Source: Thozetella sp. PMI_491
Taxonomy: Eukaryota > Ascomycota > Sordariomycetes > Chaetosphaeriales > Chaetosphaeriaceae
NCBI GenBank assembly: GCA_021432635.1
Contig: MU270020.1
Location: 336,054-400,053, forward strand
Reading direction: 5' to 3'
Length of the DNA stretch: 64,000 bases
A program made the position numbers and the translations under genes. The first letter of the stretch is position 1; each line of letters starts with the position of its first letter. The notes beneath the pieces are model-generated. The model saw nothing but the letters and a program-made list of their open reading frames with translations, was not told the DNA's origin and did no database searches. This document shows positions 46,125 to 58,178 of the stretch, in pieces.

Positions 46125-46590
46125 ACTGTTGAATCCCCCTCTAATCTCGAGGGCATCATTCTGCCTGAGAGTATTGAGGGCGCACACCACAGATTCCAGG
46201 CCACTCGGCCCCGTATGCCTTGCGTTCGAGAAACGTCTACAAGAAGTCTCCCGCCACTTATCGGCTTCGTTACACTATTTGTTAAACCACAGTTAGTAAC
46301 GCTGGAAAAGCTACAATATCTTTACGTCAAAGCCGACTTAATATAATATAATGTCTAGAGGAAGGATCTGATACGGGTAAGCGACAGGGCCTTCACAGTT
46401 TATTCCTCTCGCACCAAATGTCGTCTACTCTAAGAGAATAGGGGTTATTAGTCCTAGTACGGGTAACGGTGCCGTACCGATGTAAGGTCCTAGACTAGAA
46501 TATATCTAATCCAACTTCCCATTTAATCTTCCACTGTATAGCTCGGCTCAGAAGCAATGCCGATACACATGCCACTACGCGGTGCAAGAG
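46125..46590. other. Spacer between transposon and S41 peptidase gene
   Basis: No gene is seen. It holds the 3' flank of the peptidase gene. I found no continuation of the ABC-transporter fragment on this side of the transposon. Confidence 0.45.
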
Positions 46591-49135
46591 TTAGACCACT
46601 AGGAACATACCCATGAAGGACAGCGACAGCATGCCCCAGGACCCAGCAGATAAGATTACAGCTGCGCTTTTTCCCGTTGGTTGCGTTCCTGAACCACTGC
46701 CTGTGCTCGAGGCATTGCCTGCTGGTGCATCTGTACCTGTAGTGTTTGTCAAGAGCAACTTCCAGGCATCACTTGTGAGAGAACCCGGCCCGCTATACGC
46801 TTGCTGTTTCGATACAACCGCATCTGAGTAGTCGGGCGCAGCTGTTCCAATCTTTGCGTCTTGGCTGGCTGTGCTTCCTTGCACGCACTCTGCCCCTCCC
46901 CAAGCCACGTCTGCAATGTCTGCCCACTGCCGGGTGATGTCGGTGAGATACTCCGCCTTGTAGAATCTCTTGCAGTTTGCTGCTTCATATACAAACTGGA
47001 GAGGTGGTCCATCTACTGCATTCTGTGGGTATCCATTTCTCCAGTTGAAAGTTGGCGGAAGCAACGCAAATGACCGAAGCGGAGGGTTACCGGCACTAGG
47101 AAAAGTGGCTGAAACATCGGCAGGGATAGCATTGGCTGCTGCCAGCAGTGTTGCAACCTCCTGTAGACCAGCAAACGGCAGAACCTGAACGCCCTTGACA
47201 CCGCCCATGCTTTGCATAGGGGCGTTGAGCGGGCGACCACCCAGGGCGATAGTGCGCACGCCGGCCTCGCGAGCCATCAGACCCGTGAGGATGGTGCAAG
47301 TCGAGCCGCAGGTACCGTCGGTCAGGACAACAATGTCATCCTTATCGAAAGGCTGGTCCTTGGCAGGAACTGCCGGGTCGAAGCCGTTGACAATGAACGG
47401 ATAAGTGGCATTTGTAAAGGCGGCTCTTGGATCCGAGAAATTGTATACGAGCACGTTTGTCTCCGAGTCCGCCGACTCTTGGACTGGTCCGTACAAGTCA
47501 GCCCAGGTCGGATACCGTGACCCGTCTGGGCTCTCCACCGCCCCAAAGAGCCTACTTTCCTCCTTACCACCATACACTACTTTCCCGGATACATCCAAGT
47601 CCGGGTGAGCGCGAAGGCGGTGGCCGCTCCAAGTCTCTGCTTTGGGAAACAGCTGACGGTAGAGCTCAAAGCCCTGAAAGATGAGCCCACCTCCATTCGC
47701 CGATACGTCTATGATGAGCTTGGTACGGTTTGCATCCTTGCAGTCGCTGAAGAATGACTCGATAACGCGTCGTGTCTCGAGCATTTGAGCTTGATAGGCA
47801 GCTGGGTCTGGGTTTCCTGTGTCCGTTCCGGGGGTCTCAAAAGAATAAAGGACAAGAACACAGGTGTCGGCATGTGCCGTGTCGTTCAAAAAGTAACCAG
47901 AAATCCACTTGTCTTTATGGATTTCGACAGGAGAAGGATAACCGGTCACCCCAGCTGCGACCGGCTCGTCTGAGCTCCCCGTCGATGAGGCAGCCGTTGC
48001 TCTCTTCCCCTCGGCGGTGGCCATGGCGGCTGGAAGTTCCGCTGCAGAGTGAACATCTTCGCCGGTGTTTATCCCTTTGAACGATAGACGGATGTTCGCT
48101 CGATTCGCAAACATCTTCGACGTGCCGTTCGCAAAGGTCACGTTGTGTGAATCCGGGAGAGGGTTAAGACTGTATCTGATGATACCGCCAGCGCCAGCTG
48201 CTGTGTTAGGGATGGTTTGAAAGACATTATTCCAAGCAGCGTCCGGGTCCTGATAGGTAGACGTAGCCCCATACTCGATGATAAAGGTCGTGATATCGAC
48301 TCCATCAATAGACACGACGTCTGAAGGCGTATAATCCGTAGCCGTATTGCCGACAATGTCATTATAGACAAAGATCTTTGGTAAAGCCAATCCATCTTCG
48401 GAGACCGAGGCGAGGTTTAAGCTTCGATAAAAAGTGAAAACGCTACTGAGACCCGGACTATAATTGAAATGGCCATCTGCGGCGGCTGTAATCTGTTAGG
48501 ACGTCACGTTAGAGAATCGGTCCAACTTCGGGTTTACACTGATTTACTACTCGGCGAGGGCACCTACGATAGATGTAATGTCTTGAGTGAACTCAAATTG
48601 ATTGGTGTAGCCGCCGTTTCGTAGCTTTTGTCGTATTTCTTGGAAGCCGCCGACCACGTCAACACCGGGAATCAGGTATCCTTTCGGGGGGTCTTTGAGG
48701 TAGCCAAGCGTGCTTTGGAATGTGATAAACGGAAGAATACTGTGATGTGTCAGGTCTGAAAGAACGGTCGCCGTGATCTCTCGGGTGCTGCATGCTGACT
48801 TACTAGTCAATCAAGGCAACATCATTGGCTACATCGACGGGGATGGACTGCAGACACGCTAGCGCTAGTGAAGGCGGAACCCAAGGCGTCGTGGTAGCTT
48901 TTGGTTGTTAGTGCGTCCATGCATTTAGCAGTACGGGTAGCTGCTACGTACCTGCAGAGGCCGCCGCAACTGAAGAAGCGGATAAGGAGCTAACAGATGC
49001 ACATGCCGATGGAATTGCTGGTGTCCCGGTAGCGGGCACTATCACCGTGACGCTTGAACCGTCCCTCCTCTGGATAGTCTCGGCACTGACGGTAGCGGTG
49101 AGCGCCAGGCCATAGTAAATGCTTTTGAAGTACAT
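46591..49135 (-). CDS. Secreted, probably GPI-anchored S41 (tail-specific/CPAF-like) serine peptidase
   Basis: Four minus-strand exons (49135-48952, 48897-48804, 48739-48568, 48492-46591) sum to 2352 nt, 783 residues; the introns are 54, 64 and 75 bp. Residues 1-18 are a signal peptide (YFKSIYYGLALTATVSA). The prodomain carries ACLQSIPVDVANDVALIDY and STLGYLKDPPKGYLIPGVDV, hallmarks of fungal CPAF-like S41 proteins. The peptidase core has LIIDVSANGGG and the nucleophile loop VVLTDGTCGSTC, with Ser near residue 547. The C-terminus is Ser/Gly/Thr-rich and ends in a hydrophobic tail (WGMLSLSFMGMFLVV) preceded by small residues, as for GPI attachment. The protein probably works at the cell surface or wall. 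A frameshifted paralogous fragment lies at 38.4 kb. Confidence 0.88.
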
Positions 49136-51149
49136 TTGCTAGTTAACTCCGTTGTCTAAGAGGTGACTGGACTCGTAGGATTTTCCGCGAGAAACACGGC
49201 GTGGCCTTGGTAAAGGGTTGAGGCTAGGAGATCTAGTCAAAGATCTCGGCACGCTCTTTCGAATATATACCGACTTTAACATGGGGAGATCGATGAACAA
49301 TCTTATTGGATGCAACCCCTTAATTTTATATTTACGAGCGATCCAACCACGTCGGTGCTGCTCCCAGGGCTGGGATTGAAACACACGCCTAACCGCTGAC
49401 AAGTACAACTGGAGTACAGCAATGCGTGGCACTAACAGCAACCGACTCAGCCGCTCCCTCAACAGGTTTGAGCCAAGCTTGCAGGGTTCATACAGCAGTG
49501 TGCAGAGCTGACCTTTTCAAGGAATCCAACCATGTAACAAAAGGGCCAACCAACTGTGATGCACAGAAAGGTCTAGCACCGATTACTGAATTACTAATAA
49601 TATAGTTAGCATTAACCTCGTAGACCTCGCATATCTTTTAACGTCTAAGCTTGTAGAGCAGAGATTTGAAGGACATCACGTAGCCATTTATCGTGGTCTC
49701 GTCCTGTGATCAACGCAGGATTGGGGGACGGGGGCACATTGCCACTGCGGTGGTAGTGGTTAAAATTTGCTCTAGTGGGAAGTGCTAGAAAAGTTTCAAG
49801 GCTAAAATTGCAATTGGACTTGTAAGCCGCGTAACGCAGTCGCCGAAGCGCCGAAGCACCGAAGCGCCGACTATTCAAAAATGTCGGTAGTCTGTGCAGG
49901 TAAATATAGAATGGTTTGTCAGGTCCTTAATAATTAGAAGCTGATAAATACTTTCCTCTATGCTATGTTCGCTGATGTCATTATATACACCATGCACGCA
50001 AACCTCTTGGCCGGCAATGGTAATCAGCCCCAGGCAACCAAGGCAGCACTTATGCAAACCATACCGCGATTCCCAGTGGCTCTAACAAGTCCGCCAGCAT
50101 ACAAAATCCATATGATCACACTGAGTAAGGGCCCCACTCTCGATGACGTGATTGCTTTACATCATTCAGTAGCATTTACCCACCTGTCCCCAGGCATTCC
50201 TACCCCCTACAGTTGATATTCGTCCAGACGTGCCTAATTGTATGTGTCTCCTAAAACTGTAAATAAAAAAGCTTGAATGGTTTTGAGCAGGGCAATGGGA
50301 CTCTTGGCAATTCTCCCTCGAAAGTATGCATCGAGTCCCATTCGCAGAGAGAACCTAGTGATACTTTTTAGAATAGTTCTTCACTCAAGTTTGAGGGAAC
50401 TGCAATGAGGTTATGAACAGCCGGTGCTAAATTAGAATTTGAAAATAGCTCGCAGGTTCGGAACGATAGCTGCATAATCTGGCTGAGTCTGACGAGGCAT
50501 GGGAATTCCTCTTCTTTTCCGTGGACACGCTGGTACCATTTAATCGCATCGCTGTACACATGATTGAGGGATTTCGAATAGTCAATATTTATGTCTTCGG
50601 GTCGGCAGTCGTTGGTAGTACAGAATATCTGCAGCCGCAATGGCAATGGAGCGTCAGCCAGTTGCTAGGCGACTTTCAGACCCACTGGCCCAAAAAGGAA
50701 ATTCTACAGCCAATCAGAGGGCGGACAACTCCGACAGAATCAGCCTAGTAAGGCTGAGCTTCGGTCAGATAATTTCATCATCACATCGTCTTCTGTTTAG
50801 GAAAGTGGGTTTCACTATCGCAAGCAAACTAACTGAGGCTGGAAGAGAGAGCCTAGAGAGCCTCGTTTTTCTGCAACAGAAAGTGGCCAAGACAGCCCGT
50901 TTTGATCAACAATAGAGGATGACCCTCTCTCTGGTGGTGAATGATCGACTTTACTCCTGCCCCACATCCTCCTTTGACTCCATAGGAAGGGGAACACGTG
51001 ATGAGTAACCATAAAGAGATAAGGCGATAAAGCATGATAAGATAAGACGAGTGGGTATTTGGAGGGGATGGCTTCAAAGTTTTCTCTTTAGCAACAAACA
51101 CACACTCATGAATCAAACTCCTATCCTTGCGCTGCCGAAATCAGACAAG
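49136..51149. other. Gene-free stretch
   Basis: No supported gene on either strand. It contains an 8-bp tandem repeat (49841-49870). The last 200 bases should include the GMP synthase promoter; the ATG at 51108 in the same frame as the chosen start could add 14 residues. Confidence 0.45.
49841..49870 (+). repeat. Tandem 8-bp repeat CGCCGAAG
   Basis: Four near-identical units, CGCCGAAG, CGCCGAAG, CACCGAAG and CGCCGA, follow each other directly. It is a short GC-rich minisatellite in otherwise AT-rich sequence. Confidence 0.7.
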
Positions 51150-54100
51150 ATGGCTACTGAAATCGATGCCGACGCGCCTCATAACAACTTCGACGTGTGT
51201 AAATTTCCTCTTCCGGATCTCTTCCCTCTCTCTCGGCACTGCCAACCCCACTGCAACCCAGGTGCCAGGGGCTTCAATACTGACATGTTTCGTCACAGAC
51301 TATCTTGGTGTTGGACTTTGGCAGGTATGTGCTTCTTTTGCTGATCAGTACCTCTTTCGACATGTCTTGTGGAGGATTTCTTCCACCAAGAGCTTTGTAG
51401 ATGAGTTCTGCTCCTGAGACACGACTTACAGCTCCCCTCCCCCGCAACATTTTATAAAAGGGGGCAATTAGCTGATGATTTCCCAGCCAGACTAGCCATC
51501 TGATTCTCCGACGCCTGCGAGCCCTCAGTATTTACACTGAGATGCTCCCCTGCACCACCAAGGTCGCCGATCTCACCTGGAAGCCTAAGGGTATTATCTT
51601 GTCTGGAGGTATGAATCCTTTCAGCCCGCCCCCGTCTATCTTTCTAATGAACTCAATAGGCCCCTCCTCCGTTTACGACGAAGGCTCGCCCCGTAAGATC
51701 TCTCCCCTCCGCATATAGGATATAATTAAGCTGATTTAAGAAAAGATGTTGACCCCGCTGTCTTTGAGCTTGGTGTTCCGATCCTGTGAGTCACCTCCCA
51801 TTTGCGAAAACGTACGTACTTCTAATAATTTATAGTGGTATCTGGTATGACTCTATTTGAACCCTATTATGGCGTAGCACTAATTACGTGAGTCTAGCTA
51901 TGGTTGCCAGGTAAGTTCCTTATTTTATCTCATTCTTTCGCTGTTACCGACCTCCTATAGGAAATTGCTTGGCAGACCAACTCTGCCGCCGTTGCTCGCG
52001 GAACCGCGCGAGGTTTGTACTTGCCTATCAAACCTGAGAGTCCAGGTTGTCTAACTACTCGGCTCAACAGAGTACGGCCACGCCGATGTTACCATCCACA
52101 AGGTCGACAGCCATGTCGACCGTCTCTTCGCTGGTCTTGGCGAGATCATGCATGGTGAATTTCCTACCTCCCAAGATGAAATTTCTATGCATGTTACAGA
52201 TTCTAACCCTGAACAGCCTACATGAGCCACTTCGACAAGCTTGTCCGCCTGCCTGAGGGATTCGTAGTCATTGCCAAGACTCCCAACTCCGAGTTTGCTG
52301 GCATTGCTCACCAGACGAAGCCCATCTTTGGTACGTTTTCCCCCATTACAAAATCGATTCGCGTTATCCATTCCCCTAGTTCCATCACTCGCCAGCTGCC
52401 CTGCTGCGCTCTTGCCTCATCTCGTTTTCCCTTCGCGTTATCTACAGCCCTCCCACATCGCCCACTGTAGATTCTTAACTAACTCGACACGTCAATAGGC
52501 GTACAGTTCCACCCCGAGCTCGAACACGTATGTCACAAGCCCCATTCTACCTTTCCTGCAGCTTGCCACTTAACTGACACAATGCAACTCAGACTCCCCG
52601 CGGAAGTGAGCTCCTGCGCAACTTTAGCGTCGACATTTGCGGAGCGCGACCTAACTGGGTCATGAGCGACTTCATCGAGCAGGAGATCGCTCGCATCAGG
52701 AAGCTTGTTGGCGACAAGGCCCAGGTCATCGGCGCCGTCTCCGGTGGAGTCGACAGCACCGTGGCCGCAAAGTTGATGCAGGAGGCAATTGGTAACGATA
52801 ATGGCTGCATCATGCACATGTGATGAGGTTAACACGGATCCAGGTGACCGCTTCCACGCTATCCTCGTCGACAACGGTATGACCAAGCTTAGCGCGTGAG
52901 CCTGACCAACACTAACTTGTGGCAGGATTGATGCGTCTCAATGAGTGCGAGCAGGTCAAGGAAACTCTTGATAAGCATCTCGGAATCAACCTTAGGGTGG
53001 TTAATGGCGCCGAGCTTTTCCTCGGTAAACTCAAGGGCGTCAGGGAGCCTGAGAAGAAGCGCAAGATCATTGGAGAGACCTTTGTATGTCTTCTATCACT
53101 CGATCACCCTCCCGGTTCATGCCTTGGGCAGTGCTAACTGATTTATAGATAGACTTATTCGAGCAAGAGGCCATCAGAATCGAGAAGGAAGCCGAGAACA
53201 CCCCTAACGCCGGAAAGGTTTCTTGGTTCCTTCAGGGCACAGTATATACCCCTGCGTCATTGCCCTTCATATATGGATACCTGCATTAACTCACCTGCTT
53301 TAATGTAGTTGTACCCCGATGTGTACGTATAGTGAGCGATTTGTACCCCGGGAGAAGACTGACCGCCCGCAGCATCGAGTCACTGAGCTTCAAGTCTACC
53401 ACTATTAAGAGTTAGTAGCTATTTTAGATGATGATGTCTGCAATTACTGACTCTAGCCGTAGCCCATCACAATGTCGGTGGTCTTCCCAAGGCAAGTCTC
53501 CCACTCTCACCCTCAGTGTTCCAAACTTGTACTAACCGAGACATAGCGCATGATGGACGGCGTGAGTTACACACTCTATACTCCCTTTTGTCTCGTATCT
53601 GTACTAACTCTGACGACAACAGCAAGGCCTACGCGTAAGTTAACACCATGCCCCATTTCAAACCCCCTCAAGCCCCCCCAGCCATAATGCGAACCCCCCT
53701 ATCATTCTTGACCAGCGTCATCCGTCCGAGCACACAAACGACCCATATATGTTTTTTTTTTTCCCTCGCTCTTTCGCGTAGAGGGGTCTTCTGGGGTAGA
53801 AAAGTGCAGATAACAAAATTAACCATGTGTTAGCTACTGGAACCTTTGCGCGAGCTCTTCAAAGACGAGGTCAGAGCTCTTGGTAGACGCCTGCAGATTC
53901 ATGAGGACCTTGTGAACCGACATCCTTTCCCTGGGTAAGTTTTCTTGTCGTTGAATTCGTTCATAGATTTTAGGAAGGATCATCAGGCCAACTTGGACAC
54001 TTTGAGAATTTGCGGGCTAATTTTGCGGACTACACAGGCCTGGTATCGGAGTTCGCGTTCTTGGAGATCTTACCCCTGAAAGAGTGGAAATCGCGAGAAA

Positions 54101-54626
54101 GGCCGACCACATCTTCATCTCTATGATCAAGGAGGCAGGGATCTACAACGAGGTAAGTTTCCTGGCATCAGTAGCTCGAGCAACAGCTAACACGGCAAAC
54201 AGATGTCCCAAGCCTATGCTGGTTTGGATACCAACAAGGGTACGTATGCCAGGAATGCGCCGTTTGAGATACTTGTCTCGACTTTGCTAACTATGGATTT
54301 GACAGCCGTCGGTGTTATGGGAGACACCCGTGTCTATGGATACATCGTCATGTAAGTTATTACCCACTCCGCTGATTTGGGGGCGTGACTTCTGACTTTG
54401 GTTCATAGCCTCCGTGCTGTCACAACCAGCGACTTCATGAGCGCTGAGCCCTACGAGTTCTCCTTTGACTTGCTTAAGGCGATGGCTCGCAGGATCGTCA
54501 ACGAAGTAGACGGAGTCTCTCGAGTCACATATGACCTGTAAGTCCCTTTGCCCGTCCCTAATGTCGAATCGCTAGCTAACACTTTATAGCTCTTCAAAAC
54601 CCCCGGGCACTATTGAATTGGAGTAG
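51150..54626 (+). CDS. GUA1: GMP synthase (glutamine-hydrolysing), 26 exons
   Basis: Makes GMP from XMP, ATP and glutamine, the last step of guanine-nucleotide synthesis. I could splice a full protein: 26 exons summing to exactly 1629 nt, 542 residues, the normal length. The amidotransferase domain has LDFGSQ, the nucleophile loop GICYGCQE and the His/Glu motif FHPELEHTPRG. The ATP-pyrophosphatase P-loop is SGGVDSTV. The C-terminal part ends [10 protein letters not shown], like the usual [11 protein letters not shown]. Introns start at 51195, 51325, 51609, 51693, 51786, 51845, 51911, 52013, 52155, 52331, 52528, 52792, 52877, 53084, 53242, 53323, 53411, 53492, 53562, 53635, 53935, 54153, 54240, 54352 and 54538; most are 50-100 bp. 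All are GT-AG except the one at 53492, which is GC-AG. Exons of 9, 12, 13, 14 and 15 nt occur. Close ascomycete genes normally have few introns. The start at 51150 ([11 protein letters not shown]) fits the family. Confidence 0.93.
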
Positions 54627-55309
54627 AGATGTTGGAATGAATGGGGGCACGGACTCACTAAATTAGATTGAGGGCAGCATTGTTCCATACAGGCAGTCAT
54701 CTTAAATTGCTGGGTTTGTGGGCAGACGGAGCAAGGAAACTAAATGGAGTTTTAGTAAGCAATAGACGATAATTTGCTAAGGGTTGTGATGATTTGCTTG
54801 AAATGCAAAATTGTCTGCTCGGAATTATTTATTTGGACAGGGAGTCGGTGACTGATTAATTTAAGGCATTTTATAACCTATCTAAATCAGACAATTAGGG
54901 TTTAGCTAGCAAAAACAGGGCGTTTTTGGTTTTTAGTTAACGAGTTTTGGGGCTTTTTCTTGGCTATTTAATTCACTTGTAGTTTGGCAGTGTTATCATA
55001 GGCAGTACAAGAATTCAATAAATACTTGGTAGATCATCAAAGAGACATTGTTTACCTAAGATGGCTTCGATATCTCAAGATTGCTACCATCTATCTAAAC
55101 TTGAGAAAACATATGGATGAGAATTCTTTTGAGGATAGGTGGCTGACTATACTCCTATTTGGTAGCTTTCTTAAGTGTTGATTCAATCATTAGGTACCAA
55201 CACATCTACTGCCGAGGCGAGGATGGTTCAAGAGGTCCCGGGGGGGGGTTGGATGAGGGGGGGAGGGGAGGTCGACACAGAAGGGAACTTCGTGAACCCT
55301 TCCGACACC
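54627..55309. other. 3' flank of GMP synthase and G-rich stretch
   Basis: No gene is seen. AT-rich sequence follows the GMP synthase stop. A purine-biased G-rich block lies at 55239-55270. Confidence 0.5.
55239..55270 (+). other. G-rich block, potential G-quadruplex
   Basis: Four runs of three or more G occur within 32 bases (a run of nine or ten G, then seven, then four). The plus strand could fold as a G-quadruplex. It sits just outside the HET-domain fragment. Confidence 0.6.
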
Positions 55310-55633
55310 CTAACTGTGTTCACAGCAAGCGAGTGAGTTTATGTCCTGATATAGACGCCCCAGCCAAACCCACACTTGTGCTGCATAGCGATAAATATCG
55401 CCCATCAGCTGAACTTGATGGTTTCGCTCGTGTACATTGTCCTGATCTATGCAAACAGCGCCGAATCCAGCCAGGCCGCAAACATTCTGCCCGAACTGAC
55501 CGAGTTGGCAGCGGTGCATAATACGGCCGGGAGGATGGTGAACAGCACCCTCGTTCGATTTGCCGATTTCCAATTTGCTTCGTGCAACGCCCGGGCAAGC
55601 TCGGTTCAGACTCGGCAGTTTCTTTTTAGTCAC
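55310..55633 (-). pseudogene. HET-domain fragment
   Basis: The minus strand encodes AVCIDQDNVHERNHQVQLMG and DIYRYAAQVWVWLG, the most conserved block of the HET (heterokaryon incompatibility) domain. Only about 100 codons are recognisable; the start of the domain and the long C-terminal part of such proteins are absent, so it is a broken relic. It adds to the incompatibility-related gene content of this window. Confidence 0.7.
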
Positions 55634-56514
55634 ACCAGGTCATCTTCAAGGGGAAGCAAGGTGAGCGGCTTGCAAATTCTGTGTCGCCCATCTGGAACCC
55701 ACTGGGAGGTGAAACACGGTGGTGTACCGGGTTTAGAGTGTGGGTTAATAGGTAACGGGATCGCCTACCACTGGGAAACCAATCGGTAGGAAGCATGCCA
55801 TCTGGCTGGCCAGCATACACTGGGCGCAATCCATCTTAGGGCAACAGATATGCTAGCTCCTACACAGGATACGGGTTCATGCTGGAGCGGTGGATTCCGA
55901 GCCTGTCTATTTTCGCATTTGAGATGTTTTTTGGGGGGGGTTTTTTTTTTTTTTAGAACTGGAGGGCCCTGCCTCTTCGTATCCCTTATCTCCAAATCAT
56001 ATGGAAGTTGGTCTACAAGCCAGTATAAGGAAATGTAACTACTATAGGCAGAAAACTACGAGTAATAACACGCATATTCTGCCTAGGAACGGAGGTGGCT
56101 GATTAACCAGAATATTTACTTGACCAACCGACTCACAGTCGTAAAGCAGAGCCCCTTGCGAGCTCCACCCTGTCAAACTTTAAGCAGCTGCTCGACTTGA
56201 CGCAGACGGCAGGCTGCGGCGGTTCCACCACGCTATTTCACACTAGGACAGCCGTGCTAAATCATAACGGGCATGTGGTCCCAACAAACCCGCATTGGCC
56301 TCTCAGTGGCGGCGAGCAGGCGTGCAGCGGCTGTGGACTCTGATTACTAAGGCAGCGTGGTGATTAGGCGCAAGGGCTCGCCATCACCGCTATGGGGGAC
56401 AAAGGGGCGATAAGGGGCAAAATTCACACAATGAAAGGTGCCTTTTGAAGAGGCGCCTCGACCGAGGACTTTGGAGGCGTCCGTGATCAGTGCCAACGAG
56501 TATCCTAGTTACCA
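55634..56514. other. Gene-free stretch before the transcription-factor-domain gene
   Basis: No supported gene. It includes a G-then-T homopolymer pair near 55,932-55,954. The promoter of the downstream gene should lie in the last few hundred bases. Confidence 0.45.
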
Positions 56515-58178
56515 ATGGAGCAAGAAGAATCGACCTATTGGTCGGTCTCTCGGCCCAAGAGGCAGCGTAGGCAGGCACAAGGCCAGAGCCAGACATTCGC
56601 CTTCGTCGAATATGCCGGGCCGGGCAGAGCCCTCTCGACCGACGCCGAGAGCACCATCCGACGGCATGCGATGAAGGAGATCGGAAAGTCCAGGCAAAAG
56701 CCAAAATCGTCCAAGTTTGTCGAGCTCGACCTCTCTGCATTGTCCGAGACGCGGAGCGGTCCTATGCAGCCCTCCTGGTGGCTCGGGAATTTCTGGCGGC
56801 AGGTCGACTCGGGCATCCTCGACCCGTTTGTGCGGTTCCCCATCGAGATAGACGCGTGCTCCCGGAGACTTATAGCGAACAGTGAGAACCGCGCTCGGGG
56901 ATAAGCTCTCCGTGCAATTGGCTAACGTTGCGCGCGGCAGTCTTCCAGGATGACGATTCCGGGCAGCAGAAGCCGCTGCGGGACGCCTGGTTCACAGTGG
57001 GCTTGGAGGACGAGGCCGCCTTCCTCCAGGTCCTCGCCAACTCGGCTCTGCACCTAGACTCGATACTCCACGACGGCCGGCTCGCGCACGAGACGTCGGA
57101 CTCGATGAAGTACCACGCACGCGCGTTGGAGTCAGTCCAGCGCAGGATCTCCGACGGCGGTACGAGCGACGGCCTCCTAGGCTCAGTTACGGGCTTCATG
57201 TGCCACGCTGTACGGCATTCTCGGGAACTTTCCCAAGACCCGTCCCACGCTAACCTCCGACGATAGGATATTGTAGGCAACGTCGAGGCCTGGATAACGC
57301 ACTATGAGGGCCTGAAGAGAATGGTCGAGCTGCGTGGAGGGGTCGTGGCAGTGGAAAAGAACACGCACCTGCGTATTACCCTCTCATGGTATGGTTCCAG
57401 CCCCAGCCCCGGGCTTGTGCTGGTGGTAAGGAGAAGATGCTGATTGCCGCTTCTCTCGTGCAGGTGCGAAATACGTGGGATCTATATGGTCGACACCCCA
57501 CCAGCCTTCCCACTGCCGGTGCAGTGGCTTTCCTTCCTGCATCACTCACCTGCAGGGGTAGCTTGGTGTGCTGGCCAAGATGCAGACGGCACTTTGGTCA
57601 CGCAGCAGTCGCTTACCGACGGAGGGGAGATGAGCCGAATGTACCAAGAACTTATGCTTTTGACCCGCCGCACCTTTTCGCGTGCCTCAGTGAACACCAA
57701 GTCCTCGGTTTCAACTATTGCGGGTGCGTGGGTCAATCCCATGGTCCACGTATTGTTAAGCTGGCGCCCGTTGGAGCTCTCCGCGGAACCTGCGGCTCTG
57801 GTTCAGGAGGCATTTAGACTAGGGGCTCTGCTCTACCTGGCTCCCATCTGGAGACACTTTGGGGTTGCACCCGTCATATCGGACAGGCTAGTCCGGAATC
57901 TACAAAATCTACTGGATGATCCAGCCATCGACCGAAACGAGAACTGGAAAGTCATTCTATGGGCTTTGTGCGTCGGCGCGTGCGAGACCCAAGCTGACGA
58001 TCAGGTGGAGTGGTTCGCCAAGACCATCGTTTCAATGCTGCGGGAGCAGCGGATCCAGTCGTGGGAGGACGCCATGGTCCATGTGAGGGACGTTCTATGG
58101 GTGGATGAAGTGCTAGCAGCCCGAGCGTCTAAGTTAGAGGCGCAGATTACTCACCAGCTGCAAGATAGCCAGTCATAG
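56515..58178 (+). CDS. Fungal transcription-factor-domain protein without zinc cluster
   Basis: Four exons (56515-56881, 56941-57209, 57267-57388, 57464-58178) sum to 1473 nt, 490 residues; introns are 57-75 bp. The N-terminus has a basic patch (RPKRQRRQAQGQ), then TFAFVEYAGPGRALSTDAES and RRHAMKEIGKSRQK, a signature seen at the front of a large Pezizomycotina family annotated as fungal-specific transcription factor or DUF3468/Fungal_trans_2 proteins. The rest is helical, with YEGLKRMVELRGGV characteristic of that domain. There is no Zn2Cys6 cluster, so DNA binding is doubtful; such truncated forms may regulate through partners. It precedes an SDR, a hydrolase and other enzyme genes, for which it is a candidate local regulator. 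Confidence 0.75.
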
